DNA of 64,000 bases from Anthoceros angustus (Eukaryota; Streptophyta; Anthocerotopsida; Anthocerotales; Anthocerotaceae), in contig VJWM01000226.1 in the NCBI GenBank assembly GCA_010909165.1, positions 132,501 through 196,500 on the forward strand, in the 5' to 3' direction. The stretch's first letter is position 1, and each line of letters begins with the position of its first letter. Shown piece by piece: positions 51,479 through 62,600 of the stretch. Below the pieces are notes generated by a model. The model was given only the letters and a program-made list of their open reading frames with translations, made no database searches and was not told the origin of the DNA. Position numbers and translations under genes: made by a program.

Positions 51479-52990
51479 TGGTGGCGAGGCAAGCCCCTTG
51501 TGGGCATTGCGGCATGACAAATCATACCGGGAAGTCCCGCAAGAGAGGCGGGAGAAGGTGGACCTTGGTCATCTAGCGATGACCATGCAAAAATACAGCA
51601 AGGCATTCTTTACAAGTGTCATTCATGACACCACAGTGAACTCATCTCGAGATCACAACTTCCATCATTGCAATGTGGTCACTTGCTTTGCCAGCCATCC
51701 TGATCACACATGGTATATAGACAGTGGAGCCTCGCAGCATATGACCCCCCATGCTGCATATTTTACAGAGTTGAAGGAAAGCACACCTGCAAAATTTGTG
51801 TGCTTAGGAGACAATTCCAGCATGAAATTGCTGGTCGTGGCACCATTCAACTTGATTTGAAACCCAATCACATAGAAAATTTCGGATGTGCTTTACATAC
51901 CGGCAAAGAACCTAGTTTGATTCGGAAGATGGATCGGGGTTATGTGTGTTTTGGAGGCACGTGTCTCGTTGAGTCGAAGGATGGCACCCTCTTGGCCACT
52001 GGCACTGCAAAGGACGATCTTTATCATCTCGACATGAAAGAAGAAAAGGCACTCTCACGACTTCACACACTATGCCAAACCCTCTCTTACGTACCTATGG
52101 CATCTTCGCCTGGGTCATATCAATTTTCAGAAGCTTGTGACTATGTACAAAGATAAGCTGGTGGAAGGTATCACTCTTGATAATCTGCAGAATTTTGGAG
52201 TATGCGAAGCTTGTGTCCTAGGTAAACACAAGCGTACGTCTTTCCCTCTCGGCAAAGCAACCCGAGCAACGGAGATATTAGGGCTAGTTCACAGTGATGT
52301 ATGTGGAAAACTCCCGGTTTCTCTTGGAGGGAAGGAGTACTTTACCACATTTATTGACGACTACACACGCTTTTGCGTAGTGTATTTTCTGAAGCAAAAA
52401 ATCAGATACTCTTGCATGCTTCAAAGAGTACAAGATATGGGCTGAGACCCAAACTGGCTGTCGTCTGAAAAACCTGCGGTCTGATAATGGCGGAGAGTAT
52501 GTCTCCCAGGAATTTGATGCGTTTTGCAAACAGCATGGCATAGGTAGGCAATTGATTTAATGCCCATACCCCATGAATGGGGTTTCGAGAATAAAAATCG
52601 GTCTTTGGAGACATCACTTCCGATGCTTCATTATGCAAACTTGCCCAAAGCATCGGGCGATAAGTTATGCTACCTACATTGAGCAGGATAGCACATAACC
52701 GTCGATTAAGGCAAGACTCCTTACGAATTGTGTGCGGGAAGCCCAATCTCTCGCATCTTCGTGTGTTTGGCTCGTCGGTGTATACTCACATCCACAAGGA
52801 CTGCGTGAAGTTCGAACCCAAGTCCACTCTTGCATTTTTATTGGGTTCACCAAGGAATCAAGGGTATAAGGTCACGAGCGAGGAGGTAGTTACCCATTCA
52901 CGTGATGTGGTGTTTGTCAAGGCGTGGAATCTCACCACCGGGGAGCATCGTTGCGATTCTTCCGGCTCGATGATGGCTCTGTAGAGGAGG
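51479..52990 (+). pseudogene. Copia zinc knuckle, protease, integrase: first segment
   Basis: After the insert comes the CCHC knuckle (CGHCGMTNHT, damaged afterwards). Then aspartic protease HTWYIDSGASQHMTPHAAYF (D-S-G at about 51718-51730). The GAG-pre-integrase HLDMKEEKAL follows. Integrase begins with the HHCC knuckle (ending CEACVLGKHKRTSFPLGKA). The catalytic core has HSDVCGKLPV and FTTFIDDYTRF, then LRSDNGGEYVSQEF. The tail is PNLSHLRVFGSSVYTHIHKD. Frames change about five times. This is the least damaged of the three integrase segments. Confidence 0.85.
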
Positions 52991-53454
52991 AGGAGATGAT
53001 GGTCGGAGAACTCGAGTTCCTCTTCTGCCGCCTATCGTGCTTCCCACCACGATGCACCATACCCGGCACCACGATCACCGACTGCGGACAAACACGGACA
53101 CACAGGCACGATTAGTAGCCGAAATTACAAGCTACACCTTCACGGGTCGTTGAGTTTTGAGGAGCGAGGCCGGCGATCCGTCCGCCTCACCGGATGGACA
53201 GCAGAAGGCCGGCTCAACATGCTACTCCCGAGCCTCGGCGGTCTCGGAGGACGTAGACCACCGCACGGTATCGTCGGAGGATTTACGGTATCCCAAGTCA
53301 CATCTAACATCTTTGTTTAGCCCATGTGCTGTATGAACCTCCAACCTCTGGCGGCCCTTTGTCGATCACGAGCATTGGTACAAAGCCATTCAATCGAGTT
53401 GGCATCTCGTATGAAAACCAAACTTGGACAATAGTCGGCCTTCTGCGGATAGGA
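52991..53454 (+). pseudogene. Copia integrase-RT linker and RT start
   Basis: GC-rich Ser/Pro-type linker, then EHWYKAIQ and ENQTWTIV near 53370-53435. These are the W-kAm...n-TW-lV motif at the start of copia reverse transcriptase. At about 53450 the sequence jumps back into gag (AACAAGTAAAAGACTTG), so RT is cut after its first motif. Confidence 0.65.
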
Positions 53455-54300
53455 AACAAGTAAAAGACTTGTACGACTCTAGGGATCTCATGCGCAAACT
53501 TTGTGTTAAAACAATTCATGGGCCTCAAGATGAAAAGCAGACTGTGGATAAACATGTACTTGAGTTTCGCAATTCGCGAGCCAAGTTGGTTGGTTCTGCA
53601 GTTTTGCATTGGAGGAGGAGCTCCTTGCATTAATTCTTCTTACCGCCGTAAACTTGGTCAAGTGTGGTACAAGGCTGCAGGATGCACCATCCATCACAGT
53701 TAATCGAGTGATAGCAACAATGTTAACAGAAGAGTCAAGAAGGAAAATAGCAAATACTTCTCTTTCTCCAGGAGGAGACAAGGCCCTTTGGACGGCCAAA
53801 CCTGGTAGAGGTCGTGGCCGAGGACGTCCATTTGGTAGGGGCCGAGGTCGTGGCCGAGGTAATAACTCAAGGCCTCTAAGCTTTGGTGGTGGCAGAGGCA
53901 AGCCCCCTTGTGGGCATTGCGGCATGACAAATCATACCTGGGAAGTCTGCCGCAAGAGACTGGCTGGAGAAGGTGGACCTTGGTCATCTAGCGATGACCA
54001 TGCAAAAATACAGAAGGCATTCTTTACAAGTGTCATTCATGACACCACGGTGAACTCATCTCGAGATCACAACTTCCATCATTGCAATGTGGTCACTTGC
54101 TTTGCCACCATCCATCACACACATGGTATATAGGAGCCTCGCATATGACCCCCATCGCATATTTTACAGAGTTGAAGGAAAGCACACTGCAAAATTTGTG
54201 TGCTTAGGAGACAATTCCAGCATGAAATTGCTGGTCGGCACCATTCAACTTGATTTGAAACCCAATCGGCATAGAAATTTCGGATGTGCTTTACATTGGC
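53455..54300 (+). pseudogene. Copia gag and protease: second segment
   Basis: Gag from KQVKDLYDSRDLM onward, then the Arg/Gly-rich nucleocapsid (GRGRGRGRPFGRGRGRGRG) and a complete CCHC knuckle, CGHCGMTNHTWEVC (C-x2-C-x4-H-x4-C), at about 53915-53956. Protease follows but has lost its WYIDSG motif: only YDPHRIFYRVEGKHT-type text remains, in the wrong frame, near 54130. Confidence 0.8.
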
Positions 54301-55280
54301 AAAGAACCTAGTTTCGATTCGGAAGATGGATCAGTCGGTAGTTATGTGTGTTTTGGACGGCAAGTGTCTCGTTGAGTCGAAGGATGGCACCCTCTTGGCC
54401 CTGGCACTGCAAAGGACGATCTTTATCATCTCGACATGAAAGAAGAAAAGGCACTCGACTTCACACACTATGCCAAACCCTCTCTTACCTATGGCATCTT
54501 CGCTGGTCATATCAATTTTCGAGCTTGTGACTATGTACAAAGATAAGCTGGTGGAAGGTATCACTCTTGATAACTGCAGAATTTTGGAGTATGCGGCTTG
54601 TGTCCTAGGTAAACACAAGCGTCGTCTTTCCCTCGGCAAAGCAACCCGAGCAACGGAGATATTAGGGCTAGTTCACGATTGATGTATGTGGAAAACTCCG
54701 GTTTCTCTTGGAGGGAAGGAGTACTTTACCACATTTATTGACTACACACGCTTTTGTAGTGTATTTTCTGAACAAAATCGATACTCTTGCATGCTTCAAA
54801 GAGTACAAGATATGTGAGACCCAAACCGTCGTCTGAAAAACTGCGGTCGATAATGGCGGAGTATGTCTCGAGAATTTGATGCGTTTTGCAGCATAGCATA
54901 GGTAGGCAATTAACCCATACCCCATGAGAATGGGGTTTCGAGAATAAAAATCGGTCTTTGGAGACATACGCTTCCGATGCTTCATTATGCAAACTTGCCC
55001 AAAGCATCGGGCGTGATAAGTTATGCTACCTACATTGAGCAGGATAGCACATCGCTTAAGGCAAGACTCCTTACGAATTGTGTGCGGGAAGCCCAATCTC
55101 TCGCATCTTCGTGTGTTTGGCTCGTGGTGTATACTCACATCCACAAGGACTGCGTGAAGTTCGAACCCAAGTCCACTCCGCATTTTTATTGGGTTCACCA
55201 AGGAATCAAGGGTATAAGGTCCCTGAGCAGAAGAAGCGAGGTAGTTACCCATTCACGTGATGTGGTGTTTGTCGGTGAAT
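54301..55280 (+). pseudogene. Copia integrase: second segment
   Basis: Same motif order as 51890-52930 but with many small losses: FIDYTRF for FIDDYTRF and RSIMAEYVS for RSDNGGEYVS. The catalytic D and the DNGGEY motif are therefore broken. It is nearly identical to 56151-57130, sharing most of the same losses. Confidence 0.8.
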
Positions 55281-56095
55281 CTCACCAGCCCGGTGGGAGC
55301 ATTGCGTTACAAGGCAAGGTTGGTTGCAAAAGGGTATTCGCAAATACCTGGAGTGGACTACGATGATACGTTCAGTCCTGTAGTGAAGCTGAATACCCTG
55401 CGCATGTTTATAGCACTAGCTGCAGTGAATAATCTTGAGCTGGAGCAGCTGGACGTTACTACAGCATTTTTGTATGGGAACCTGCACGAGGAGATTTTCA
55501 TGCAAGTTCCAGCGGGAGTTCCAGTGCCTCCAAATGTGCCTCGTCCGATGTAAGCTCCAAGACTTTGTATGGGCTTAAACAAAGCTCCGAGCATGGTATG
55601 AAAGAATTCACACATACTTGATGGACCTTGGATATGAAGGCTTACATCTTGGCGGCAATGTCTACGTAAAAGAGAAAGTAAAGATTTCTTGGCACTTGCC
55701 ATTTATGTGGACGATATAATCATTCTCGAACTCTCACGCATGATATTTGAATTAAAGGAGCACTTGAGAAGAGCTTTTAAGACTACGTGGTGCACTTGCC
55801 TCGCCTAGGTATGCGACTACATAGAAATCGAGGTCGGTACTATTTTCCTGTACCAACGTAAATATGCCTTGGAAATTTTAGAAAGATATGGCATGAGGCA
55901 AAGCTGTTGCGACTCGATGAGCAAAATGTCAAGTATACGACAAGTTGGCGATATACCAAGAGGACGCTCAATATGTTGAATTGTATCCTTCAAAGAATGG
56001 AAGCTGATGCATTTGATGATAGGAAGCAGCTGATCTTGCCTTCACCTCGGATGACTTCACGGTTTGTTTCAAACCCCAAGAACTCATGAGGACGA
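55281..56095 (+). pseudogene. Copia reverse transcriptase
   Basis: RYKARLVAKGYSQIPGVDYD is followed by DTFSPVVKLNTLRMFIALAA, then QLDVTTAFLYGNLHEEIFMQ (the first catalytic Asp of RT in QLDV). YVDD is at 55704-55715, and later come GTIFLYQRKYALEILERYGM. The first 100 or so RT residues are missing, because the sequence jumps from the integrase tail into RT near 55298. Several frame breaks after 55553. Confidence 0.85.
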
Positions 56096-56150
56096 TGACA
56101 AGGGTCTATAGGTACATTTGGAACAGTTGGGGAATTTTGTATAGCTCAAA

Positions 56151-57165
56151 GGCAAAGAACCTAGTTTCAGATTCGGAAGATGGATCAGTCGGTAGTTATG
56201 TGTGTTTTGGACGGCAAGTGTCTCGTTGAGTCGAAGGATGGCACCCTCTTGGCCCTGGCACTGCAAAAGGACGATCTTTATCATCTCGACATGAAAGAAG
56301 AAAAGGCACTCGACTTCACACACTATGCCAAACCCTCTCTTACCTATGGCATCTTCGCTGGTCATATCAATTTTCGAGCTTGTGACTATGTACAAAGATA
56401 AGCTGGTGGAAGGTATCACTCTTGATAACTGCAGAATTTTGGAGTATGCGGCTTGTGTCCTAGGTAAACACAAGCGTCGTCTTTCCCTCGGCAAAGCAAC
56501 CCGAGCAACGGAGATATTAGGGCTAGTTCACGATTGATGTATGTGGAAAACTCCGGTTTCTCTTGGAGGGAAGGAGTACTTTACCACATTTATTGACTAC
56601 ACACGCTTTTGTAGTGTATTTTCTGAACAAAATCGATACTCTTGCATGCTTCAAAGAGTACAAGATATGTGAGACCCAAACCGTCGTCTGAAAAACTGCG
56701 GTCGATAATGGCGGAGTATGTCTCGAGAATTTGATGCGTTTTGCAGCATAGCATAGGTAGGCAATTAACCCATACCCCATGAGAATGGGGTTTCGAGAAT
56801 AAAAATCGGTCTTTGGAGACATACGCTTCCGATGCTTCATTATGCAAACTTGCCCAAAGCATCGGGCGTGATAAGTTATGCTACCTACATTGAGCAGGAT
56901 AGCACATCGCTTAAGGCAAGACTCCTTACGAATTGTGTGCGGGAAGCCCAATCTCTCGCATCTTCGTGTGTTTGGCTCGTGGTGTATACTCACATCCACA
57001 AGGACTGCGTGAAGTTCGAACCCAAGTCCACTCCTTTGCATTTTATTGGGTTCACCAAGGAATCAAGGGTATAAGGTCCCTGAGCAGAAGAAGCGAGGTA
57101 GTTACCCATTCACGTGATGTGGTGTTTGTCGGCGTGGAATCTCACCAGCCCGGTGGGAGCACTAA
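56151..57165 (+). pseudogene. Copia integrase: third segment, near-duplicate of the second
   Basis: Offset from 54301-55280 by about 1850 bp. It shares the same lost bases in the catalytic motifs and differs at only a handful of sites (e.g. TTTCAGATTCGG for TTTCGATTCGG, CTCCTTTGCATTTTATT for CTCCGCATTTTTATT). It is entered directly from RT sequence at about 56150 and leaves into RNase H near 57165. Confidence 0.85.
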
Positions 57166-57224
57166 GGGAGCTCGGCATACCAGGGGGCGATAGACTTGTT
57201 GTGCGATAATCGAGTGCAATTGCG

Positions 57225-57461
57225 TTGACAATGAACCCTCGCTTCCACGCAAGGACCAAACATATTGGAATCGAACATCATTACATTCGTGAGACTGTAG
57301 CTCAAGGTTTGGTAAGGATTTCCTACTGCCCTACAGAAGTCATGACTGTAGACATCCTGACAAAGGCTTTGGGACGCATTAAGCATTACGAACATGCAGC
57401 TGCCATGGGCCTAAGGTCAGCCGGTAATCCTTTGAAGTGGAGCACACGAATCGAAGAATAA
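57225..57461 (+). pseudogene. Copia RNase H, C-terminal part
   Basis: NPRFHARTKHIGIEHHYIRE, VAQGLVRISYCPTEVMTVDI and LTKALGRIKHYEH are the standard copia RNase H tail (RTKHI, HH-IRE, DILTKAL). The N-terminal half with the first catalytic residues is missing. Confidence 0.88.
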
Positions 57462-57620
57462 GCTGGGAACGTGAAGATTGACATGATGCCGATACCCGCT
57501 TTGGGCTGACGAGTTTCTTTGCGGGTTATCAGGTCTTCTTGTTAGATTTTACGTTTCATAGCATTCAGTATTAAATTATATGTAAATATGACAATTTATA
57601 CACATCCTAACTCTAGACCT

Positions 57621-57629
57621 GAGTGGGAG
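57621..57629 (+). promoter_or_regulatory. Polypurine tract
   Basis: GAGTGGGAG directly before the 3' LTR, the plus-strand primer position. Confidence 0.75.
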
Positions 57630-57770
57630 TGATAGTATACGCTAGTTGTACAGGTCGTAGGTTAGGACAAACCCTAACCGTCAGGACACGACTCTTGGGT
57701 GTCCAAGACAGCGACATCTCATTCATTCATTCATACGATTACCAGCTCTCGCGAACGCTCGCACTTGTCA
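57630..57770 (+). repeat. Copia 3' LTR (141 bp)
   Basis: Same 141 bp as the left LTR without a visible difference. It contains the same telo-box word at 57669-57677. Confidence 0.95.
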
Positions 57771-57775
57771 AGCCA

Positions 57776-58190
57776 TGCCCCGGAGCTGCATCAAGGGGCC
57801 GCCGTCGCCTAAGATCTGGAACAGGGACAGGTCGTTCAGAGGAGCAGAGAACTTGAGCTCCCCCTGGAACTGCATCCGCCCGCTGGTGTAATCATTGTTG
57901 ATTCGGATTTCGAGCCGGTCGACGTCGGTGTCGGTGATTGTGAACGTTTCCAGGGTGCCGGACTTGGTGTAGGTGCAGCCGTTGCCGGGGCAAGTGTAGC
58001 TGGTGGGATTGTTGGCAACGTTGCCTGCCTTAGCGGTGCCTGACTGGGTCTGGGTCTGCAGACTGTTGGTGTAAGTCCGCTCTGTCCATCCGGAGCCTTC
58101 CACCTGCGCTAGCGCTCTACCCACTTGGACGATGCTGCTGAGAAGAAGCATGGCCAGGACCTGTGTAAGTGGCGCCGATTGGAGGGCCAT
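57776..58190 (-). CDS. Citrate-binding/alginate-lyase-2-like gene, intact 5' exon with signal peptide
   Basis: I place the start at Met 58190: MALQSAPLTQVLAMLLLSS leads into a hydrophobic core ending near GRALAQ, a typical secretory signal. An upstream in-frame Met at 58235 would put 15 polar residues before it. Mature text: GSGWTERTYTNSL, then NPTSYTCPGNGCTYTKSGTL, ETFTITDTDVDRLEIRINND, YTSGRMQFQGELKFSAPLND and ILGDGGPLMQLR, the RxEIR, DYTSG-xQFxG and Q-I-x blocks of the family. A Cys pair (CPGNGC) suggests a disulphide. No frame break occurs in 415 bp, unlike every array copy. The gene is disrupted at 57775 by the copia LTR and continues at 49215. It is probably secreted or vacuolar; the ligand is unknown. 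Confidence 0.72.
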
Positions 58191-58442
58191 TGCCTTGGAT
58201 GGGGGTGAACGTTCACTGACGATCCAAGCCTCCAAAGTAGGCCTAGTGTTTATCAGGACCCCATGGATAATATTTGTGGATATGATTGGCTGGTGATGAG
58301 GCAGGCCTACGCCATGGCGATATGTATTGTTTGTGCATGAAGTCGAGCTTGACTCCAGTCAAGCTGTGTAGTAGAGGCATAGCTTTCAAGACTTTCAATT
58401 CGGTAGGTGCGTGGTAGGTGGTGGGGTAAAGACGCTATTGTG

Positions 58443-58456
58443 AACTGTTTATATTC
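58443..58456 (-). promoter_or_regulatory. Possible TATA box of the lyase-like gene
   Basis: The minus strand reads GAATATAAACAG about 255 bp upstream of the chosen ATG. A 5' UTR of roughly 220 nt would follow. Sequence evidence only. Confidence 0.3.
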
Positions 58457-58459
58457 AAT

Positions 58460-59197
58460 GATGTTAGTACTATATACCAGCAAGTGGGAAGACCCACGAA
58501 AGGGAACTTTTTTGAGGGAGAGAGCCCATCAAACAGAGGACATCACCAAGGGTCGCAGTACAAAGGAGCAAGTTGAAGACCGCAGAAAGTAGGGTCCCGT
58601 TCAAAGACCGAGAAAAGTAGGTTTGCCAGACGTCAGTAGTAGTGTGGGTACCTTGGCCTTGTAGAAAGGTAAGCAGCTTCGCTCTGGTGGCATGGACGCC
58701 TGAAAGCAGGCCTAGGATTACTATTCGAGGACCTTGGGTATGCAAGAAACCTCCAGAAGACTTACGTCCCAGATGAGGTGGAGGTGGTCCAACTCCTGCA
58801 AATCCTATGTTGCAGCTGCACGTCATGGCTGAATACTGTCAGTAGACACTGTGGAAAGTGATACCGAGTTCCTATTCCATCCGCACCCACTCTCTGGAGC
58901 AAGCTCGTTCATTCTCTGGAGCAAGCTCGTTCATTCTCTGGAGCAAGCTCGACCCACTTCATCACTGTCTCCTTGACGGAACGATACCCCGTCTTTATAT
59001 CCACAGCAGCAAGCTGCGAATCCGCCCACGCTGGCTATACATCTCTTGCCGCTGTCCAGTAGGATAGATGTTTCTGGTGATTCAATGAAGGGCACAATCT
59101 GAGCACCGTCTGGTTCTTAATTGTTGACCGTCTGGTTCTTAATTGTTGCTTGATGAAAACAGCTCTCAAAAAGTTCTTAGTTGCTTCTTAGTTATTC
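58460..59197. other. Spacer between the PPR gene and the lyase-like gene
   Basis: No gene recognised. Contains a 22-bp unit (CTCTGGAGCAAGCTCG plus TTCATT) three times at about 58891-58955, and a doubled CGTCTGGTTCTTAATTGTTG at 59107-59150. It should hold the 3' UTR of the PPR gene. Confidence 0.6.
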
Positions 59198-59602
59198 TCA
59201 CGGTCGACCATTACAACTGCAAGAACCAGCCGCGAATCGATGCACACGGTATCCATCCCTTACAACAATGTCTCTCTGTTCAAGCCTTGACATGATCTCC
59301 GTGGAATTGTGGCAGTCACTGCACATGCGTAGATTCTTCGTTACCACCAGGGGTGTGCCATCCGGCGTGTTCAAGAGACCAAATGCCAGAGCTAGCTTCT
59401 CAGCATGCCCACACAGCGCATCTTCCTTTTCCTTCTCACACAGCGGCCTCATAACCAACTTTGTGTCAGGTACGTGGCCTCCTTCCTGCTTCACACGTGC
59501 ATTTGTGCTCTCTACCTTCTCTGCAATATCCTCTCTCCTCTCACCCACCAGAAATCGATGTACTTGCTTATTCACCTCAATGGTCGCCACTGCAGGTTTC
59601 TT
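59198..59602 (-). other. DYW deaminase domain, variant of the KP/GRP type
   Basis: 134 residues from KKPAVATIEV to the stop. The deaminase signature is intact: HAE in CGHAEKLALAFG and CxxC in NLRMCSDCHNS; the second zinc site CSC is near the end. The normal opening with PG-SWIE is replaced by KPAVATIE, and the last three residues are GRP, not DYW. The change at the end is not a frame shift, since the frame runs on cleanly into TGA. Confidence 0.85.
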
Positions 59603-62600
59603 GTTAGCTCCTGCTACCCTCCTCTGAGTTTCAATCCTGTCTACATCGGTCCACCTACCTGCATCTGCATAGGTGTTGGCCATGAGCACATATGCGGGCG
59701 CCTCAAGGGGGTCCAGCCTAACAATGCTTTCAAAACACCACGCCGCTCTCTCTATATCCCCGTGACTTTTGCAGGCATTCAACAAAGACCTCAAGCCCAC
59801 AACATTACTTTGCCCCTCAGATGACGATAGCATCTTCTCTGCCTCATCTAAATGGCCCGCACGCCCAAGAAGATCAACCATGCAGGTGTAATGCTCAATA
59901 GTAGGTTCGATGCCATGCTGTTCAGCCATGGAATCAAAGTGCTTGCGACCCTCGCGGACTAGTCCCTCATGACTGCAAGCTGCTAGAAGGCAAGTAAAAG
60001 TAGCACCATCAGGATGAATACCAGCAGCTAACATCTCCTCAAAACAAACTAGTGCTCTCTGACCATCATCACAAGTACCATACCCAGATATCAGGGCATT
60101 CCATGTCACCACATTCTTTGTGTTCATGCTGTCAAAAACCTGGCGTGCATCTTCCAGTTCACCACATTTTGCATACATGTCCACCAGGCAGGTGCCCAAC
60201 ACTACGTTATCCAGCAGTCCTCTTTCCACAATCTGTGAGTGCAGCTGCCTGCCCTTCTGTAAGGCACCAGTGCTTCCACAGGCCTTCAGAAGGCAAGCAA
60301 AAGTAACACCGTCTGCCAAAATGAGGCCTTCTTGCTCCATTTGTCCATACACAACAAGAGCCTCTTGGCCAAGTCCTTGCTGTGCATACCCAGAAATTAG
60401 GGCATTCCATGTCACCACATCTTTCGTGGCAAAACGGTCAAAAACCTGGCGTGCATCTTTCAGTTCACCACATTTTGCATACATGTCCACCAGGCAGTTG
60501 CCCACCAGTATGTCATCCAGCAGTCCTCTTTTGACAATCTGTGAGTGCAGCTGCCTGCCCTTCTGTAAGGCACCAATGCTTGCACAGGCCTTCAGAAGGC
60601 AAGCAAAGGTAACATGGTCAGCCAAAATGAGGCCCTCTTGCTCCATTTGTGCATACAGAACAAGAGCCTCTTGGCCGAGCCCTTGCTGTGCATACCCAGC
60701 TATCAGGGCATTCCATGTGACCACATCTTTCCTTTCCAAGCTGTCAAAAACTCGGCGGGCATCTTTCAGTTCACCACATTTTGCATACATGTCCACCAGG
60801 CAGCTGCCCAACAGGTTGTCATCCCACAGTGCTCTTTCGACAATCTGTGAGTGTAGCTGCCTGCCCTTTTGTAAGGCACCGGTGCTTCCACAGGCCTTTA
60901 GAAGGCAAGCAAAAGTAACACATTAGCCAATCAGGCCCTCCTGCTCCATTTGTCCATACACAACAAGCGCCTCTTGGCCGAGTCCTTGCTGTGCATACCC
61001 AGCAATCAGGGCATCCATGTCACCACATCCTTTGGCCATGCTGTCAAAAACCTGGCGTGCATCTTCCAGTTCACCACATTTTGCATACATGTCCACCAGG
61101 CAGTTGCCCACCACTATGTCATCCAGCAGTCCTCTTTTGACAATCTGTGAGTGCAGCTGCCTGCCCTTCTGAAGGCACCAGTGCTTGCACAGGCCTTCAG
61201 AAGGCAAGCAAAAGTAACATGGTCAGCCAAAATGAGGCCCTCTGCTCCATTTGTCCATACAGAACAAGCGCCTCTTGGCCGAGTCCTTGCTGTGCATACC
61301 CAGCAATCAGGGCATTCCATGTCACCACATCCTTTGTGGCTGTCAAAAACCTGGCGTGCATCTTCCAGTTCACCACATTTTGCATACATGTCCACCAGGC
61401 AGCTGCCCAACAGGTTGTCATCCCACAGTGCTCTTTCGACAATCTGTGAGTGTAGCTGCCTGCCCTTTTGTAAGGCACCGGTGCTTCCACAGGCCTTTAG
61501 AAGGCAAGCAAAAGTAACACGATTAGCTACAACCAGGCCCTCCCGCTCCATTTGTCCATACACAACAAGCGCCTCTTGGCCGAGTCCTTGCTGTGCGTAG
61601 CCAGCAATCAGCGCCGTCCACGTCACCACATCCTTTGCGGCCATGCTGTCAAAAACCTGGCGTGCATCTCTCAATTCACCACACTTTGCATACATGTCCA
61701 CCAGGCTGTTGCCCACAAGTATGTCATCGAGCAGTCCTCTCTCGATAATGAGTGAGTGCAGCTGCCTGCCCTTCTTTAAGGCTCCAGTGCTTGCACAGGC
61801 CTTCAGAAGGCAAGCAAAACATGGTCAGCCAAAATGAGGCCTCCTGCTCCATTTGTCCATACAACAAGCGCCTCTTGGCGAGCCCTTGCTGTGCATACCC
61901 AGCAATCAGGGCATTCCATGTCACCATCTTCCTTTCAAGCTGTCAAAAACTGGCGTGCATCTTCCAGTTCACCACATTTTGCATACATGTCCACCAGGCA
62001 GTGCCCACCAGTATGTCATCCAGCAGTCCTCTTTCACAATCTGTGAGTGCAGCTGCCTGCCCTTCTGTAAGGCACCAGTGCTTGCACAGGCCTTCAGAAG
62101 GCAAGCAAAAGTAACATGGTTAGCCAATCAGGCCCTCTGCTCCATTTGTCCATACACAACAAGCGCCTCTTGGCCAGTCCTTGCTGTGCATACCCAGCAA
62201 TCAGGGCATTCCATGTCACCACATCCTTTGTGGCCATGCTGTCAAAAACCTGGCGTGCATCTTCAGTTCACCACATTTTGCATACATGTCCACCAGGCAG
62301 TTGCCCACCAGTATGTCATCAGCAGTCCTCTTTCGACAATCTGAGTGAGTGCCTGCCCTTCTGTAAGGCACCAGTGCTTGCACAGGCCTTCAGAAGGCAA
62401 GCAAAAGTAACATGGTCAGCCAAAATCAGGCCCTCCTGCTCCATTTGTCCATACAGAACAAGCGCCTCATGTCCGAGCCCTTGCTGTGCATACCCAGCAA
62501 TCAGGGCATTCCATGTCACCACATTCTTTGTGTTCATGCTGTCAAAAACCTGGCGTGCATCTTTCAGTTCACCACATTTTGCATACCCAGATATCAGGGC

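Larger units (their letters stand above)
49216..57770 (+). mobile_element. Ty1/copia LTR retrotransposon, internally rearranged
   Basis: LTRs at 49216-49356 and 57630-57770, PBS after the left LTR, GAGTGGGAG purine tract before the right one, AGCCA target duplication. Gene order protease-integrase-RT-RNase H marks copia. The interior holds two gag-protease-integrase segments (50099-52990 and 53455-55280), one RT (55290-56095), a third integrase segment (56151-57165) and one RNase H (57225-57461). A neprosin fragment sits at 50802-51469. No segment has an unbroken polyprotein, so movement would need proteins from elsewhere. Confidence 0.92.

Noticed and set aside
53880-53960. RGG-rich plus CCHC segment as a host glycine-rich RNA-binding protein
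   Set aside because: Position between gag and protease of a copia element and the C-x2-C-x4-H-x4-C spacing identify nucleocapsid.
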